From NCBI GenBank assembly GCA_030522415.1, contig CM060131.1, positions 12,447,703 to 12,511,702 of the forward strand: a stretch of DNA of 64,000 nucleotides. The letters are read 5' to 3'. Within the stretch, counting starts at the first letter, position 1. Every line of letters starts with the position of its first letter. The notes beneath the pieces were generated by a model that saw only the letters and a program-made list of their open reading frames with translations, made no database searches and had not been told where the DNA came from. The stretch comes from Channallabes apus. Lineage: Eukaryota; Chordata; Actinopteri; Siluriformes; Clariidae. The position numbers and the translations under genes are program-made. This document shows positions 12,073 to 23,030 of the stretch, in pieces.

Positions 12073-13125
12073 ATGCCAAGATCCAAAGAAATTCAGGAAC
12101 AAATGAGAACAAAAGTAATTGAGATCTATCAGTCTGGTAACGGTTATAAAGCCATTTCTAAAGCTTTGGGACTCCAGCGAACCACAGTGAGAGCCATTAT
12201 TCACAAATGGCAAAAACATGGAACAGTGGTGAACCTTCCCAGGAGTGGCCGGCCGACCAAAATTACCCCAAGAGTGCAGAGACAACTCATCGGAGAGGCC
12301 ACAAAAGACCCCAGAACAACATCTAAAGAACTGCAGGCCTCACTTGCCTCAATTAAGGACAGTGTTCATGACTCCACCATAAAAAAAGAGAGTGGGCAAA
12401 AACGGCCTGCATGGCAGATTTCCAAGGCGCAAACCACTTTCAATCAAAAAGAACATTAAGGCTTGTCTCAATTTTGCTAAAAAACATCTCAATGATTGCC
12501 AAGACTTTTGGGAAAATACCTTGTGGACCGACGAGACAAAAGTTGAACTTTTTGGGAAGGTTCGTGTCCTGTTACATCTGGTAAAATGATGTAACATCTG
12601 TTAAATGCTGGTAAAAGTAACACAGCATTTCAGAAAAAGAACATCATACCAACGGTAAAATATGGTGGTGGTAGTGTGATGGTCTGGGGTTGTTTTGCTG
12701 CTTCAGGACCTGGAAGACTTGCTGTGATAGATGGAACCATGAATTGTACTGTCTACCAAAAAATCCTGAAGGAGAATGTCCGGCCATCTGTTCGTCAACT
12801 CAAGCTGAAGCGATCTTGGGTGCTGCAGCAGGACAATGACCCAAAGCACACCAGCAAATCCAGCTCTGAATGGCTGAAGAAAAACAAAATGAAGACTTTG
12901 GAGTGGCCTAGTCAAATTCCTGACCTGAATCCTATTGAAATGTTGTGGCATGGCCTTAAAAAGGCGGTTCATGCTAGAAAACCCTCAAATAAAGCTGAAT
13001 TACAACAATTCTGCAAAGATGAGTGGGCCAAAATTCCTCCAGAGCGCTGTAAAAGACTCGTTGCGAGTTATCGCAAACGCTTGATTGCAGTTATTGCTGC
13101 TAAGGGTGGCCCAACCAGTTATTAG
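12073..13125 (+). pseudogene. Tc1 transposase, frameshifted
   Basis: DDE transposase that would cut and paste the Tc1 element at TA sites. The N-terminal half (from ATG 12073, MPRSKEIQEQ) contains the paired-type helix-turn-helix DNA-binding region with KAISKALGLQRTTVRAII and the GRP(T) hook. A frame change near 12390 leads into the second reading frame (GKNGLHGRFPRRKPL) that holds the first catalytic Asp in TLWTDETKVELF. A roughly 28-bp partial duplication near 12575-12615 adds a stop. The third segment from about 12640 has YGGGSVMVWGCF, the second Asp in QQDNDPKHTSK and the last catalytic residue in PDLNPIEMLW. It ends at TAG 13123-13125. Repaired length would be near the usual 340 residues; as it stands it cannot encode an active protein. 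Confidence 0.9.
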
Positions 13126-13606
13126 GTTCAGGGGGCAATTACTTTTTCACACAGGGCCATGTAGGTTTGGATTTTTTTCTCCCTAAATAATAAAACCCCT
13201 CATTTAAAAACTGCATTTTGTCTTTACTTATGTTATCTTTGACTAATAGTTAAATGTGTTTGATGATCAGAAACATTTTGTGTGACAAACATGCAAAAGA
13301 ATAAGAAATCAGGAGGGGGCAAATAGTTTTTCACACCACTGTATGACCCAATATATGTCCAGTGATACTTTTTTATTTACATTTTTGTTTGTTATATTTC
13401 TATACTAGTATGAGTTTTAAAAATGGATCTCCACTTTAATAAGCCAGTGTATTCTTCTTCCTCCTTTTAAAAGGCAGAATCTGTTCATTTGAAGCATTTA
13501 CCTCTAAAGCTTTTTCTTATTTTCTTGTACTTTTCAGTTCCACCTTTTCTTCTTCCTCATTTTCATTCATTGAAATTATTATTAATTTGCTCAAACTAAT
13601 TTGCTG

Positions 13607-13983
13607 GAGGCGGCGCGGTGGTGTAGTGGTTAGCACTGTCGCCTTGCACCTCCAGGGTCCAGGGTTCGATTCCCCAGCCAGGCTCGAATCCCGTCTCTGT
13701 GTGCATGAAGTTTGCATGTTCTCCCCGTGCTTGGTGGGTTTCCTCCGGGTACTCCGGTTTCCTCCCACAGTCCAAAGATATGCAGGTTAGGCTAATTGGC
13801 GTTCCCAAATTGACCATAGCGTGTGTGAGTGTGTGTACAGTATGTGTGTGCGCCCTGCGATGGGTTGGCACCCTGTCCAGGGTGTACCCCGCCTAGTGCC
13901 CGAAGTCTCCTGGGATAGGCTCCAGGTCCCCCGCGACCCTGAACACAGGATTAAGCGGTATAGAAGATGAATGAATGAATGAA
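13607..13983 (+). mobile_element. Fish tRNA-derived SINE (GGCGGCGCGGTGG type)
   Basis: Starts GAGGCGGCGCGGTGGTGTAG with a Pol III A box (GTAGTGGTTAGC) and B box (GGGTTCGATTCC). The conserved body (TTGCATGTTCTCCCCGTG, TCCTCCCACAGTCCAAAGA, GATAGGCTCCAGGTCCCCC) follows, then a GAAT-repeat tail. A perfect 10-bp target duplication TAATTTGCTG lies at 13597-13606 and 13984-13993. Transcribed by RNA polymerase III and dependent on a LINE partner (family knowledge). It carries TACAGTA at 13836 inside a GT run. Confidence 0.92.
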
Positions 13984-13993
13984 TAATTTGCTG

Positions 13994-15165
13994 CATTGAG
14001 AAAGGATCAATACCTCTCCATCCGTAAATTAAAAGTGAAGGTGTTTAATTAATATAGAGGGAGCAAAACATCCGCATGCGCAGTAACAAACACAGTTAGC
14101 TTCTCCACTTTGTTTTTAATGTTGCTCACGGCAGCGTAACAGCCCGTTAATTCATGTCCTGATGAGATGGACAAACTTGTCGATGTCCATTCTTTATTTT
14201 GCTGCATTGTCAGGTTATAGTACAAACTTTCGGGTAGATCCGGCAATTAAATAAAAAAACTAGTGAAAAGAAAACAAAACTCAGACTCTATATCCCAGCT
14301 TACATCTCGCATTCGCGTTCAACTTCACACACACCGGACCTCATTACCCACAATGCATCTCCCGCACTGGACTACACTCCCGTGAACAGTTGTCGTAAAT
14401 CAACCTCTCTCTCTCCTGCAACAACACGCTCTTTGTCGGCGGCGTCCGTGTTATCGACACGCTCATCCATATGATTAGGAAAGAGATGCAATATTATGGT
14501 TTCCGTCACTTATTATATATTTGTGTACTGACTGGGCCAGACCACCGGGAAAACTCCCGGTACTCCAGATGGCCAGTCCGCCCCTGGTAGAAGAGGTAAA
14601 TAAAAATGTCAACTAAGTAAATGTAATGATATTTATTTAAATTGTTTTGTGAGCTCTGCCTTGGCAGCAAAACACAGTACCAAAACTTGCCAAGTGGTGA
14701 TGTTCACCTCATTAACATTATCACCTATTGCAGCCATTAATACCTGCATAAAATACATGCTGCTGCTACAGTACGTGTAACCCTAGCTACTAACCCTATT
14801 AGAAATTAGACAATCTAGAAAATTATTAAACGAAAATAAGCTGGAACAACAAAAACACTGGTTTGCCATATAATTATCATTAAGTCATCAATGATCATTA
14901 TCTCCATCACTCAACTTACCGCTGTCATGTTTCCTCTTTTCTCCCCCCCCCCCCCCCCCCCGCTTTTTTCAATTTTAAAAAAGCTACTAATAACTGCTGT
15001 TGTGCCAGTTTGAAAACCGCGGCTGACACATCCCGAAGAAAAAGCAAGCACATCCAGCGTAACGCGAGAGGGAGCCCTCTAGGGGGGATGCGGATATACT
15101 GTATTGCTCCATGTTGCGTGTATGTTTTTAATAATGACATTTCAGATTGTTCAAATGGTCAGCTG
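13994..15165. other. Interior of the hAT element, no coding sequence recognised
   Basis: Contains a C19 homopolymer at 14943-14961 and TACAGTA-type 7-mers at 14767 and 15097. The short ORFs here show no known motif. Confidence 0.5.
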
Positions 15166-15430
15166 TCAGGGCCCCCTCAGAATGCGGGGCCCCAGGCAAT
15201 TGCCTGTCTTGCCTGCCCTATTGCTACGCCTCTACACACACACAGTGCTACACACACACAGGTTAATTTGTTTTATTTTACTTTATATTTTGTATTAATT
15301 ATTTTTATGCATTTATTTATGAAAATTTGCTTTTGGAATACGAGCCCACTTCCGGAATGAATCATGCTCGTAATCCAAGGTTCCACTGTATCACTCCATG
15401 TCACATGTGTTCTAATAACCCTTAATTATA

Positions 15431-16992
15431 CACTGTAAAGAACATACTGTAGAATTTACAATAATTTACTGGCAAAAAAGTTGCCAATAAAATCCTGTAA
15501 AATAGCCGTTAATTGCTGTAAAATGGATTACAGTATAATACTGCTTAGCAATTTACAATAAATTGATGTTTGCAGAATACAGTATTTTATAATTTTTTTT
15601 ACAGGATTATAAAATTAAACTTGTAAAAAGGCATTACAGGTTTTTTTTGTAATTACGCTAAATTACAGTACTTACCTGGCAACAAAAGTTGCCAATAAAA
15701 TCCTGTGAATTTAACAAAAGCCAAGATGTAGCTGTAACATTTTTACTATGAAATTCTTGTAAATAACTATTTTAACTGTGAACTGTACTGTGCTGTAACC
15801 TGTAACTGTAGTTTACTATTATACTGATGTAAACAAAGATTTTGAAAAATAATCACTCAAATTCAAAGCTGTTGTAAGTAAACTGTTTATTAACGCTGAC
15901 ACCTGACAACACTTCAGCACCGTCACTGATAACATAATTTTACTTTTTCAACTACAGAAAAACTTATAAAAAATCAGCTGTTACAAAACAACTACAAACA
16001 ACTCAAGATTAAAGCATAAAGCAATAGTTAAATAAAAGTTAAAGGGACTGTTTGCCTAAAAATAAAAATGGTCAGCATTTCAGTCTGTTGTGTCTGTTTA
16101 TATGCAATTATTTAAAAAATACTCTATCGAGAGCTAGGTGAATAAATCGGTAACAAAAAGCAGCATTCATCGGCATGACATTACGTTTTTAACTTTTAGC
16201 TCCGTTATGTGTCAATTTGCCTGACAAAACAATTAATGAAAAAAAAAAATTAACGACACATTCCTTTACAAAATATACTCCAGGTTTCAGAGAAATTCAT
16301 CCAACGATGTTAATATTTACATTTTTCAACAGCAAAGACAACTGAGCACTTCATGTACTGTAACGTTCATTTTGTCTCACACGCACTTCCATAGCAATGC
16401 TGTTCCTGCCAAACTACAAATACTCTCTAGAAAATAAAGGCAAATAAAGCTAACAAACTGCAGCATATATCAACATTAACATGGCGATAACAATTTACCT
16501 TTTAGTTTAGGCTGCTTTCTGAAATGGTGCGCATCATATTTCTCCTCCTCGCCTAAACATCCCTTTACAAAGTAGCTTAAATATAACATGTAGAGGGAAT
16601 ATCCTGATAAAATGTATATAACGTTATATAAGTTTTATCAGGATATTCCCCATATATATGAATTACTTTACATTAAAATAAATAATTAATACTTATGGAA
16701 GTAAATTTAATTGAACTTCTTCAGCTGTTGTAGCTGTGCTTCAGTCCACCAGATTTCAAACCATATCAGCCGGCGCAATACCATAATGCAACAGCACAGT
16801 AAAAACTTGTAAAAAATATTTAAGATACAGTGAAAGCACCTCCTACCTGTAAATTAATATATACAGTTAACACATGTAAAACCCTGTATAACCCATAATG
16901 CATTGCAAATTACAGCAATAAACTGTAAAATGGCAAAACGGTAAGTTTCTGTATAATTTTGCTGTAAAAAAATACAGCAATTTGTTACAGTG
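15431..16992. mobile_element. CACTG-ended DNA transposon, non-autonomous
   Basis: Begins CACTGTAAAG at 15431 and ends TGTTACAGTG at 16992, with TA on both sides (15429-15430, 16993-16994). The subterminal DNA is full of CTGTAA/TTACAG motifs (e.g. CTGTAAAATGG, AAACTGTAAAATGG). This is typical of a fish element class with CACTGTAA ends, usually placed near EnSpm/CMC; that assignment is inference. No transposase is seen. It holds a long hairpin at 16595-16650. It separates the upstream DNA from dispersed repeat R. Confidence 0.6.
16595..16650. repeat. 56-bp near-perfect palindrome
   Basis: Arms GGGAATATCCTGATAAAA (16595-16612) and TTTTATCAGGATATTCCC (16633-16650) are exact reverse complements. 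The centre TATATAACGTTATATA is itself a perfect palindrome; only two of 28 pairs mismatch. It could be a cruciform site, a hairpin RNA, or a fold-back remnant. Confidence 0.9.
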
Positions 16993-16994
16993 TA

Positions 16995-17850
16995 CTGTTC
17001 TTCCCTGCATGGGTGAAAGAAGGTCAGTTGGGAGAACCCAAATTCACAACCAGGCACAGAAGGACTTTAAGCAAAAACACATCTGATAAAGTTAGGTCAT
17101 CTTTTAAAATGCTTTGTCTTCTTAATAATTGCTTCTATGTTATTCCAAATTGCCTCCATGTTGTTTCATTTATGCATAGGGCAAGCTGCAAAGATAAGTA
17201 GCTTCTAACAAAAGGCTAAATCCCAAGTCCCTGCACAACTGATTAACCAACTAATCAAAGGCACTACTTGGCATGTGGGACAAGTGCATTGTACACCTTA
17301 CTGTATGTAGCACACTTGCTTTTCATTTAACTTTATTTGGGATTTGACCAGGAACCTGGAATTGAATGTACAGTAGCTGATATTCTAAATGGGAATAATT
17401 GGAAATATAAAGAGACACTTACAAGATTTATAGGATTGACCACCATGACTCTATGGTTTATTCTCCTCACCTTTTGGCTACATGGAACCAGTAAAAATGT
17501 TAAACTACTTTCACTCCTGTTACACTACCTGTTAATTAGTTCGGCCTGGAGGTGCGTTGGTGGATCAAAATAACTGGTTAAATAAAGAAACAAATCATAA
17601 TCATCATTAAGCAGAGCATGTTCCTATTGATAATACATGGTATTTTTAGATAATGTTGTATAAAACCAATACCACACTCAAGGTCATTCTGTTGTGCTGA
17701 AGATGGTCACAGCTGTGGTGACTTCATGCACCTCTGAATGCATCACAACCGTACTGATATCCAGCACAACAGAACTTCTTTGCATATAATATTGCTTAAA
17801 TATATACAGATACATGAATATTATAGTATTACAATGTGTTATATACAAAA
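16995..17850. repeat. Old dispersed repeat R, copy 1
   Basis: Shares ordered blocks with 43131-45070: AGCAAAAACACATCTGAT, a TAATTGCTTCTAT...ATGTTGTTT block, CAAAGGCACTACTTGG, ATTGGAAATATAAAG, CCACCATGACTCTATGGTTTATTC followed by CTCACCTTTT, TTAAATAAAGAAACAAATC, and CATTCTGTTGTGCTGAA. The copies are strongly diverged. Family not recognised. The short ORF at 17337-17573 lies in it and shows no known domain. Confidence 0.6.
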
Positions 17851-18283
17851 TAAACCACTTTAAGAAAACTAATCAACTACATTGTACTGTAAGCAAACTA
17901 ATCAAGGCCCGGTGTCTCAAAAGCTTCTTATCGCTAAGTAGTTCTTAAGTTGTACCTTAACCTCTCTCTTAACGTTATGGTGCATTTCCCGAAACGTTCT
18001 TACGCTAATTATCTCTTAGGTAAGTCACACCTTAACTCATTCTTAGCGTAGTTTCAGCTCAAGACGCTCGTCGCCACCACTGAGCAGCAGTCTTTATAAA
18101 TCATCGGTGTATGAAAGCAAATTATGGCACGTTATCAAAGTCGTATTAATTATGTAATATACTGTAGGCCTGTTTAAGAATTTTATCTTATTTGATATCA
18201 GAAATAATAGAGTAACTTTTAATTAGCCTATTTCATAATGTGACTAATGTATTAAAATTGGCCATCACTTTTAATATTAAACA

Positions 18284-18792
18284 TGTCACGAACGCAGGCA
18301 GAACGATATGAATCCAAGTGCGGATACTGACTATATAGAGATGTGGGGGGCGTGGTCGGGGGCGTGAGCAAGGGTCGAATGCCGTGAGTCCGTCAGCGAA
18401 GCGTCCAAAGCAAAAACACGAGACGAGAGCCGTAGTCAAAAAGAGGAAGCGTAAGGTCAAAACCGGGAAATCAAAAGGGCAGGCGAACAATCCAAATCGG
18501 CAAGCAGAAAATCAAAAACGAGAAAAAACAAAGCGAGGTCGTAACATGAAAGCAGAGAAAAGAAAACGCGAGAGAATCGAGGTATAACACACACAATAAT
18601 CCAGCGATCTGAGCAGCGCGCCGCGCATGCTTAAATCGCTGGAGTAATCAGTCATGGAATGAGAAACAGCTGAGCAGACGGGGCGGAAACGGGGGCGTGA
18701 GAGCGCACGTGACGGCTAGACAAAAACATGAGCGCGTGGGGGAGTGACAGCGTGGGAAAAAAAAAACGGCAGACAGACCGTGACTCGTGACA
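18284..18792 (-). repeat. 3' LTR of the chromovirus
   Basis: 509 bp; on the minus strand begins TGTCACGAGTCACGG and ends GTTCGTGACA. Arms CCAGCGAT and ATCGCTGG at 18601-18642 form a hairpin around a GC-rich centre next to a TTTAAG box, the probable promoter region. Differs from the 5' LTR at a few positions near 18521, 18691 and 18770. Confidence 0.95.
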
Positions 18793-18826
18793 GTACCCCC
18801 CCCCTTACGAACGCCTCTGGGCGTTA
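18793..18826 (-). promoter_or_regulatory. Polypurine tract and adjacent stem-loop
   Basis: On the minus strand AAGGGGGGGGGTAC directly precedes the 3' LTR and primes plus-strand DNA. The gag-pol TAA stop (18805-18807) abuts the G run. Just upstream AACGCC (18820-18825) and GGCGTT (18810-18815) form a 6-bp stem with a CAGA loop. The young non-autonomous LTR element at 59 kb has a stem-loop at the same place. Confidence 0.8.
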
Positions 18827-21800
18827 GGACGGGGAGCCTCAGGGAAACGTTTCTGAAAATCTGAGATTAGCTTGGGGTCTAGGATGAACTTGGCGGGGAT
18901 CCAGCTTCTCTCCTCAGGGCCATAGCCCTCCCAGTCCACCAGGTACTGAATGCCTCTACCTCGGCGACGAGCTTTCAGGAGGCGGCGGACAGTGTAGGCT
19001 TCACCACCGTCAATGATACGGGGAGGAGGCAGAGGGTGGGTGGGGGGACTTAATGGGCATGAGATGAGGCGACGTAGCTGGGACACGTGGAATGTGGGAT
19101 TTATTCGTCGCATCGTAGAGGGAAGTAGAAGTCTGACCGCGCAGGGGTTGACAATCCTGGTTATGGTGAAGGGGCCGATGTAACGGGGTGAGAGTTTGCG
19201 GGACAGGGTCTTAAGAGGGAGGTCTCTGGTGGAGAGCATGACTCTCTGCCCTATCCTGTACTTGGGGACCTGAGAGCGTCTACGGTCTGCTTGCTCCTTG
19301 TAAATTCTGCCTTGTCGTAGCAGCGTCCTTCTGGCTTGGGTCCAGGTCCTCCTACAGCGGCGAATGAAGGCTTGGGCAGAGGGGACGCTGACCTCCTCTT
19401 CCTGAGAGGGGAACAAGGGTGGTTGGTAGCCCAGGCAGCACTGGAAGGGGGACAGCCCAGTAGACGAAGAGACTAGGGAGTTGTGGGCGTATTCGACCCA
19501 GGGCAGGAATCTGCTCCACGAGGTGACATCCCGGTAGGTCATGCATCTCAGGGCGATCTCGAGGGCTTGATTCTTCCTCTCCGTCTGCCCATTGGATTGA
19601 GGGTGGAAACCTGATGACAGGCTTGGGGTGGCTCCAATGAGCTTACAAAATGCCTTCCAGAACTGAGAAGTGAACTGTGGGCCCCGATCAGACACAATGT
19701 CCTTGGGCAGGCCGTGGAGCTTAAATACGTGATTAATCATGAGCTCTGCAGTCTCCTTGGCGGACGGAAGTTTTGGTAGGGGGATAAAGTGAGCAGCTTT
19801 AGAGAACCGATCAACCACGGTCATGATGCAGGTGTGGCCGGTGGAGGGGGGTAGACCGGTGACGACGTCCAGGGCGATGTTGGACCAGGGGCGATGAGGG
19901 ATGGGCAGGGGTCTGAGGAGGCCAGCTGGGGCCGTGTTGACATGTTTGGATCTTATGCAGACATTGCATGCTGCAACAAAGCGGGAGACGTCATCCTTGA
20001 GGGTGGACCACCAAAACCGCTGCTGGGCTAGTGCCAGAGTTCTGGCGGTGCCTGGGTGGCAAGCGAGCTTGGAACTGTGGGCCCACTCCAGGACCTGAGA
20101 GCGCAGAGCGAGGGGAACGAAGAGACGGTTAGGAGGCACATTGCTTGGGCTTGGTCCATGGGATAGGGCTTCCTTGACGCTGGTTTCGATATCGAGCTCG
20201 GCCACGGCGAGGAGGCAGGGGGGCGGCAAAATAGTCTCACATGGGGCAGGGTCTTGGGTGGTCGAAAATATTCTTGAAAGCACATCCGGCTTGGTGTTCT
20301 TAGACCCTGGTCGGTAGGAGAGGGTAAAGTTGAACCTGGCAAAGAACAGGGACCACCGGGCCTGACGAGAGTTGAGCCTCTTGGCGCTCCGTAGATACTC
20401 GAGGTTCTTGTGATCGGTCCATACCAGGAATGGGGCCTCCGTTCCCTCCAGCCAGTGTCTCCATTCCTCCAGTGCTAACTTGATGGCTAAGAGTTCACGA
20501 TCTCCGATGCCGTAATTGCTCTCAGCAGGGGTTAGGCGGTGGGAGAAGAAGGAGCAGGGGTGCAGCTTATTATCTCTGTTGGATCTTTGTGAGAGGATGC
20601 CTCCTACTCCGGTGCTGGAGGTGTCGACTTCTACGATGAACTGCCGTGACGGATCTGGGATGGTGAGGATAGGGGCGGAGGTGAACCGTTTCTTCAGCTC
20701 GCTGAAGGCTTTTTCGGATTCCAAGTTCCAGCAGAATTGGGTTTTGGTAGAGGTTAGAGCTGTTAGAGGGGCGGCGATGGAGCTGTAGCCTCGGATAAAC
20801 CGACGATAAAAGTTAGCAAAGCCTAAGAACCTCTGGAGTTCATGTCGAGAAGTAGGGGTGGGCCACCTAGTGACCGCTTCGAGTTTAGCAGGTTCCATCT
20901 CGATGCCCTTGGGGCTGATGGTGAATCCGAGGAACGTGGTGGCTGTGGTGTGGAACTCGCACTTCTCAGCCTTGATGAACAAGTTGTTCTCCAGAAGTCT
21001 CTGCAGTACCTGCCTGACATGATGTTGGTGTTCTTCTGGGTTGTGAGAAAAGATCAGGATGTCGTCGAGATAGACGAATACGAATGAGTTAAGGAAATCC
21101 CTGAGGACGTCATTGATTAAGGCTTGAAACACTCCGGGGGCATTAGTAAGTCCAAAGGGAACCACCAGATACTCATAATGTCCAGTTGGCGTATTAAAAG
21201 CTGTTTTCCACTCATCCCCTTCCCGGATGCGAACAAGGTGATAGGCGTTGCGCAGATCTAGCTTAGTGAAGGTGCTGGCCCCCTGAAGGAGTTCGAAGGC
21301 AGTAGACATTAGAGGAAGGGGGTATCGGTTCTTAATGGTGATGTTGTTAAGGCCCCTATAATCAATGCACGGACGAAGGGAACCATCTTTCTTACCTACG
21401 AAGAAGAATCCCGCCCCTGCCGGAGAGGAAGAGGGGCGGATGATTCCTGCGGCCAGCGATTCCGTGATGTACTGGTCCATGGCTTGGCGTTCTTTGGGCG
21501 ACAGTGAGTAAAGACGGCCCTTGGGGGGGGAGGTGCCTGGGAGGAGGTCAATGGCGCAGTCATATGGTCGGTGGGGGGGAAGAGAGACTGCACGTGATTT
21601 ACTGAACACAGTCCTGAGGTCATGGTATTCTGGGGGAACACGGGTGAGGTCCGATGGCTCCTTTGTGGGGACTGGGTCGAGGCAGGGCGTAGTGGCGGCG
21701 CGTAAACATGACGTGGAGCATGATGGACTCCAGGCTACGATCGAGTTCCTGACCCAATCAATGTGCGGATTGTGTTGGGTTAACCAGGGGAGGCCTAGGA

Positions 21801-23013
21801 CGACCGTGGCATGTGACCCCTCCATGATGAACAGCGACGTTTGTTCTGAGTGATTGCCGGACACCTTTAGGCCAATGAGAGGGGTTCTGTGGGTGATGGG
21901 TGGGAGTGGACTCCCGTCGAGGGCCTGGACTTTGAGGTGGTTCTCCAAGGGCAGCGCAGGAATACCCAGGGTCTCGGCTGAAGCCGCATTCAGCAGGTTA
22001 CGATCCGAACCCGAGTCGACCAGTGCCTGCACTAGGTGGGTCTGTCGCTCATGGATGAGGAAGATGGGAAGCAGATGACGTTGGTCTGGGAGCCTTCTTG
22101 GAGTCTCGCCCTCTAGTGCTCCCAGCTGAACTAGAGGGCGCCCCCCTTTTACTGGACAGTTCTTCAGCAGGTGTCCTGATTTCCCACAGTAGAAGCAGGC
22201 CCCCTCCACCCGCCGGCGGTGACGCTCCTCTGGGGTGATGCGGGTTCTGCCCAGTTGCATGGGATCCTCCTGGGGTTCAACTCGTGGAGGTGGGGGTCGC
22301 GGTAGTGCCCTGGGAGGAGAAAATCGGGCTGACCTACGAAGACGGAGACAGGCATCTACTCGACCAGCCAGGTCCACAAGCTCTTGGAGCGACGAGGGAA
22401 GCTCTCGCGAGATTAGCTCATCTTGGAGCTTCTCTGTCAGACCCTCCAAAAAGACGTCGCATAATGCTCGGTTATTCCAACCACTGGGGAGGGCCAGGGT
22501 CTGGAACTCAATGGCATATTCATAGGCCGAGCGCGAGCCCTGGCGAAGATTCAGCAGTTTTCGGCCCGCCTCCCTGCCATGGCATGAGCGGTCAAACACC
22601 CTCTTCATCTCTCTGGCGAAGTCTCCGTAATTGGAACAGCAGGGGTCGTGTGCATCCCAAAGCGCGGTGCTCCATTCACGGGTGCGTCCTGACAGGAGTG
22701 TGATGACGTAAGCCACCTTAGATCGTTCGGTGGAAAAGGCGGAGGCTTGGAGCTCGAAGATCAGGGAACACTGAGATAAGAAGGAGCGACAGGTGCCTGG
22801 ATCTCCCTCGTAGGTGGGAGGAGCGGGGAGGCGTGGTTCCTGTGGCGCATGTGAGCTTGCTCCTTGCGGTAGGGAGAGTTGGAGTCTCTGAAGCTGAGAC
22901 GTGACGTCGGCGAGAGACTGCTTGGTGCTGAGCAGTTCCTGTTGGTGAGTCCCGAGCAGGGCACCTTGACTTTCCAATGCCGCTCTCATATGGTCAGAAG
23001 CCGCTGGATCCAT
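18805..23013 (-). CDS. Gag-Pol polyprotein of Gypsy chromovirus
   Basis: Single 1402-residue ORF making the capsid and all enzymes for retrotransposition. I start it at ATG 23013 ([14 protein letters not shown]), 18 bp inside the 5' LTR; an in-frame ATG 105 bp further upstream lies within the LTR. Order: Gag with a coiled-coil-like N-terminus and a CCHC zinc knuckle ([14 protein letters not shown], about 273-286); aspartic protease with DSGS (about 333); reverse transcriptase with LDLRNAYH and the YLDD active site (648-651); RNase H (VDTSS near 797, TDHKN near 866); integrase with an HHCC zinc domain (HSSKLACH ... CNVC, about 979-1019) and DDE residues near D1049, D1109 and E1145 (D-35-E spacing); chromodomain (YLVDWEGYG, about 1338-1390). 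No frameshift or internal stop and all key residues present, so it may be active. Gag and Pol share one frame, whereas some relatives use a -1 shift. Confidence 0.96.
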   Translation of the reverse strand: MDPAASDHMRAALESQGALLGTHQQELLSTKQSLADVTSQLQRLQLSLPQGASSHAPQEPRLPAPPTYEGDPGTCRSFLSQCSLIFELQASAFSTERSKVAYVITLLSGRTREWSTALWDAHDPCCSNYGDFAREMKRVFDRSCHGREAGRKLLNLRQGSRSAYEYAIEFQTLALPSGWNNRALCDVFLEGLTEKLQDELISRELPSSLQELVDLAGRVDACLRLRRSARFSPPRALPRPPPPRVEPQEDPMQLGRTRITPEERHRRRVEGACFYCGKSGHLLKNCPVKGGRPLVQLGALEGETPRRLPDQRHLLPIFLIHERQTHLVQALVDSGSDRNLLNAASAETLGIPALPLENHLKVQALDGSPLPPITHRTPLIGLKVSGNHSEQTSLFIMEGSHATVVLGLPWLTQHNPHIDWVRNSIVAWSPSCSTSCLRAATTPCLDPVPTKEPSDLTRVPPEYHDLRTVFSKSRAVSLPPHRPYDCAIDLLPGTSPPKGRLYSLSPKERQAMDQYITESLAAGIIRPSSSPAGAGFFFVGKKDGSLRPCIDYRGLNNITIKNRYPLPLMSTAFELLQGASTFTKLDLRNAYHLVRIREGDEWKTAFNTPTGHYEYLVVPFGLTNAPGVFQALINDVLRDFLNSFVFVYLDDILIFSHNPEEHQHHVRQVLQRLLENNLFIKAEKCEFHTTATTFLGFTISPKGIEMEPAKLEAVTRWPTPTSRHELQRFLGFANFYRRFIRGYSSIAAPLTALTSTKTQFCWNLESEKAFSELKKRFTSAPILTIPDPSRQFIVEVDTSSTGVGGILSQRSNRDNKLHPCSFFSHRLTPAESNYGIGDRELLAIKLALEEWRHWLEGTEAPFLVWTDHKNLEYLRSAKRLNSRQARWSLFFARFNFTLSYRPGSKNTKPDVLSRIFSTTQDPAPCETILPPPCLLAVAELDIETSVKEALSHGPSPSNVPPNRLFVPLALRSQVLEWAHSSKLACHPGTARTLALAQQRFWWSTLKDDVSRFVAACNVCIRSKHVNTAPAGLLRPLPIPHRPWSNIALDVVTGLPPSTGHTCIMTVVDRFSKAAHFIPLPKLPSAKETAELMINHVFKLHGLPKDIVSDRGPQFTSQFWKAFCKLIGATPSLSSGFHPQSNGQTERKNQALEIALRCMTYRDVTSWSRFLPWVEYAHNSLVSSSTGLSPFQCCLGYQPPLFPSQEEEVSVPSAQAFIRRCRRTWTQARRTLLRQGRIYKEQADRRRSQVPKYRIGQRVMLSTRDLPLKTLSRKLSPRYIGPFTITRIVNPCAVRLLLPSTMRRINPTFHVSQLRRLISCPLSPPTHPLPPPRIIDGGEAYTVRRLLKARRRGRGIQYLVDWEGYGPEERSWIPAKFILDPKLISDFQKRFPEAPRPNAQRRS

Positions 23014-23030
23014 AGCTGGCTGGATTATTC

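Larger units (their letters stand above)
6925..13341 (+). mobile_element. Tc1-like transposon (element D), split by element F
   Basis: Left end CAGTGGTGTGAAAAACTA at 6925 and its inverted copy ending at 13341, both flanked by TA (6923-6924 and 13342-13343). The inverted repeats extend through a CTCCTGATTNCTTATTC stretch and a second block of CTACATGGCCCTGTGTG beside the transposase. Removing the 4.77-kb insertion at 6993-11757 leaves about 1650 bp, the usual Tc1 size. The transposase gene at 12073-13125 is broken, so this copy cannot move by itself. Confidence 0.9.
6059..15234. mobile_element. hAT-type transposon (element B) enlarged by internal insertions
   Basis: The left end begins near 6059 with CAGAGAGGCGAACC and continues with GGGGACCCCAGGCA. 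The right end near 15234 reads GGGGCCCCAGGCAATTGCC, then GCTACGCCTCT. These match the usual ends of a fish hAT family (CAG-GGCGTAGC... with GGGGCCCCAGGCA just inside). The flanks are CA repeats, so the 8-bp target duplication (CACACACG versus ACACACAC) cannot be scored cleanly. Interior DNA belonging to this element lies at 6069-6159, 6586-6924, 13344-13596 and 13994-15165; no transposase is left in it. It hosts a small hAT MITE, a Tc1 element and a SINE. Confidence 0.55.
5404..15388. mobile_element. Outer TA-flanked DNA transposon (element A), split by later insertions
   Basis: The left part (about 5404-6058) starts with a GTGAGCAACGCGGTTTGCG motif and contains GT-rich sequence. The right part (about 15235-15388) ends with AATCCAAGGTTCCACTG followed by TA. 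From memory, a fish repeat family joins these two halves in one element with ends CAGTGGAACC...GGTTCCACTG and TA duplications. The original left terminus is decayed, so the left boundary is approximate. The hAT at 6059-15234 lies between the halves, and CA-rich DNA is found on both sides of that hAT, as expected if the hAT landed in element A. No transposase is seen in A, so it is probably non-autonomous. Confidence 0.5.

Noticed and set aside
15445..16362. TACWGTA 7-mers inside the CACTG element (15445, 15529, 15578, 15664, 16356)
   Set aside because: The element itself is built from CTGTAA/TTACAG motifs, so these need not be excision scars; excluded from the count.
19901..22703. Plus-strand ORFs opposite the Gypsy gag-pol
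   Set aside because: Antisense shadows of a real long ORF with full domain set.
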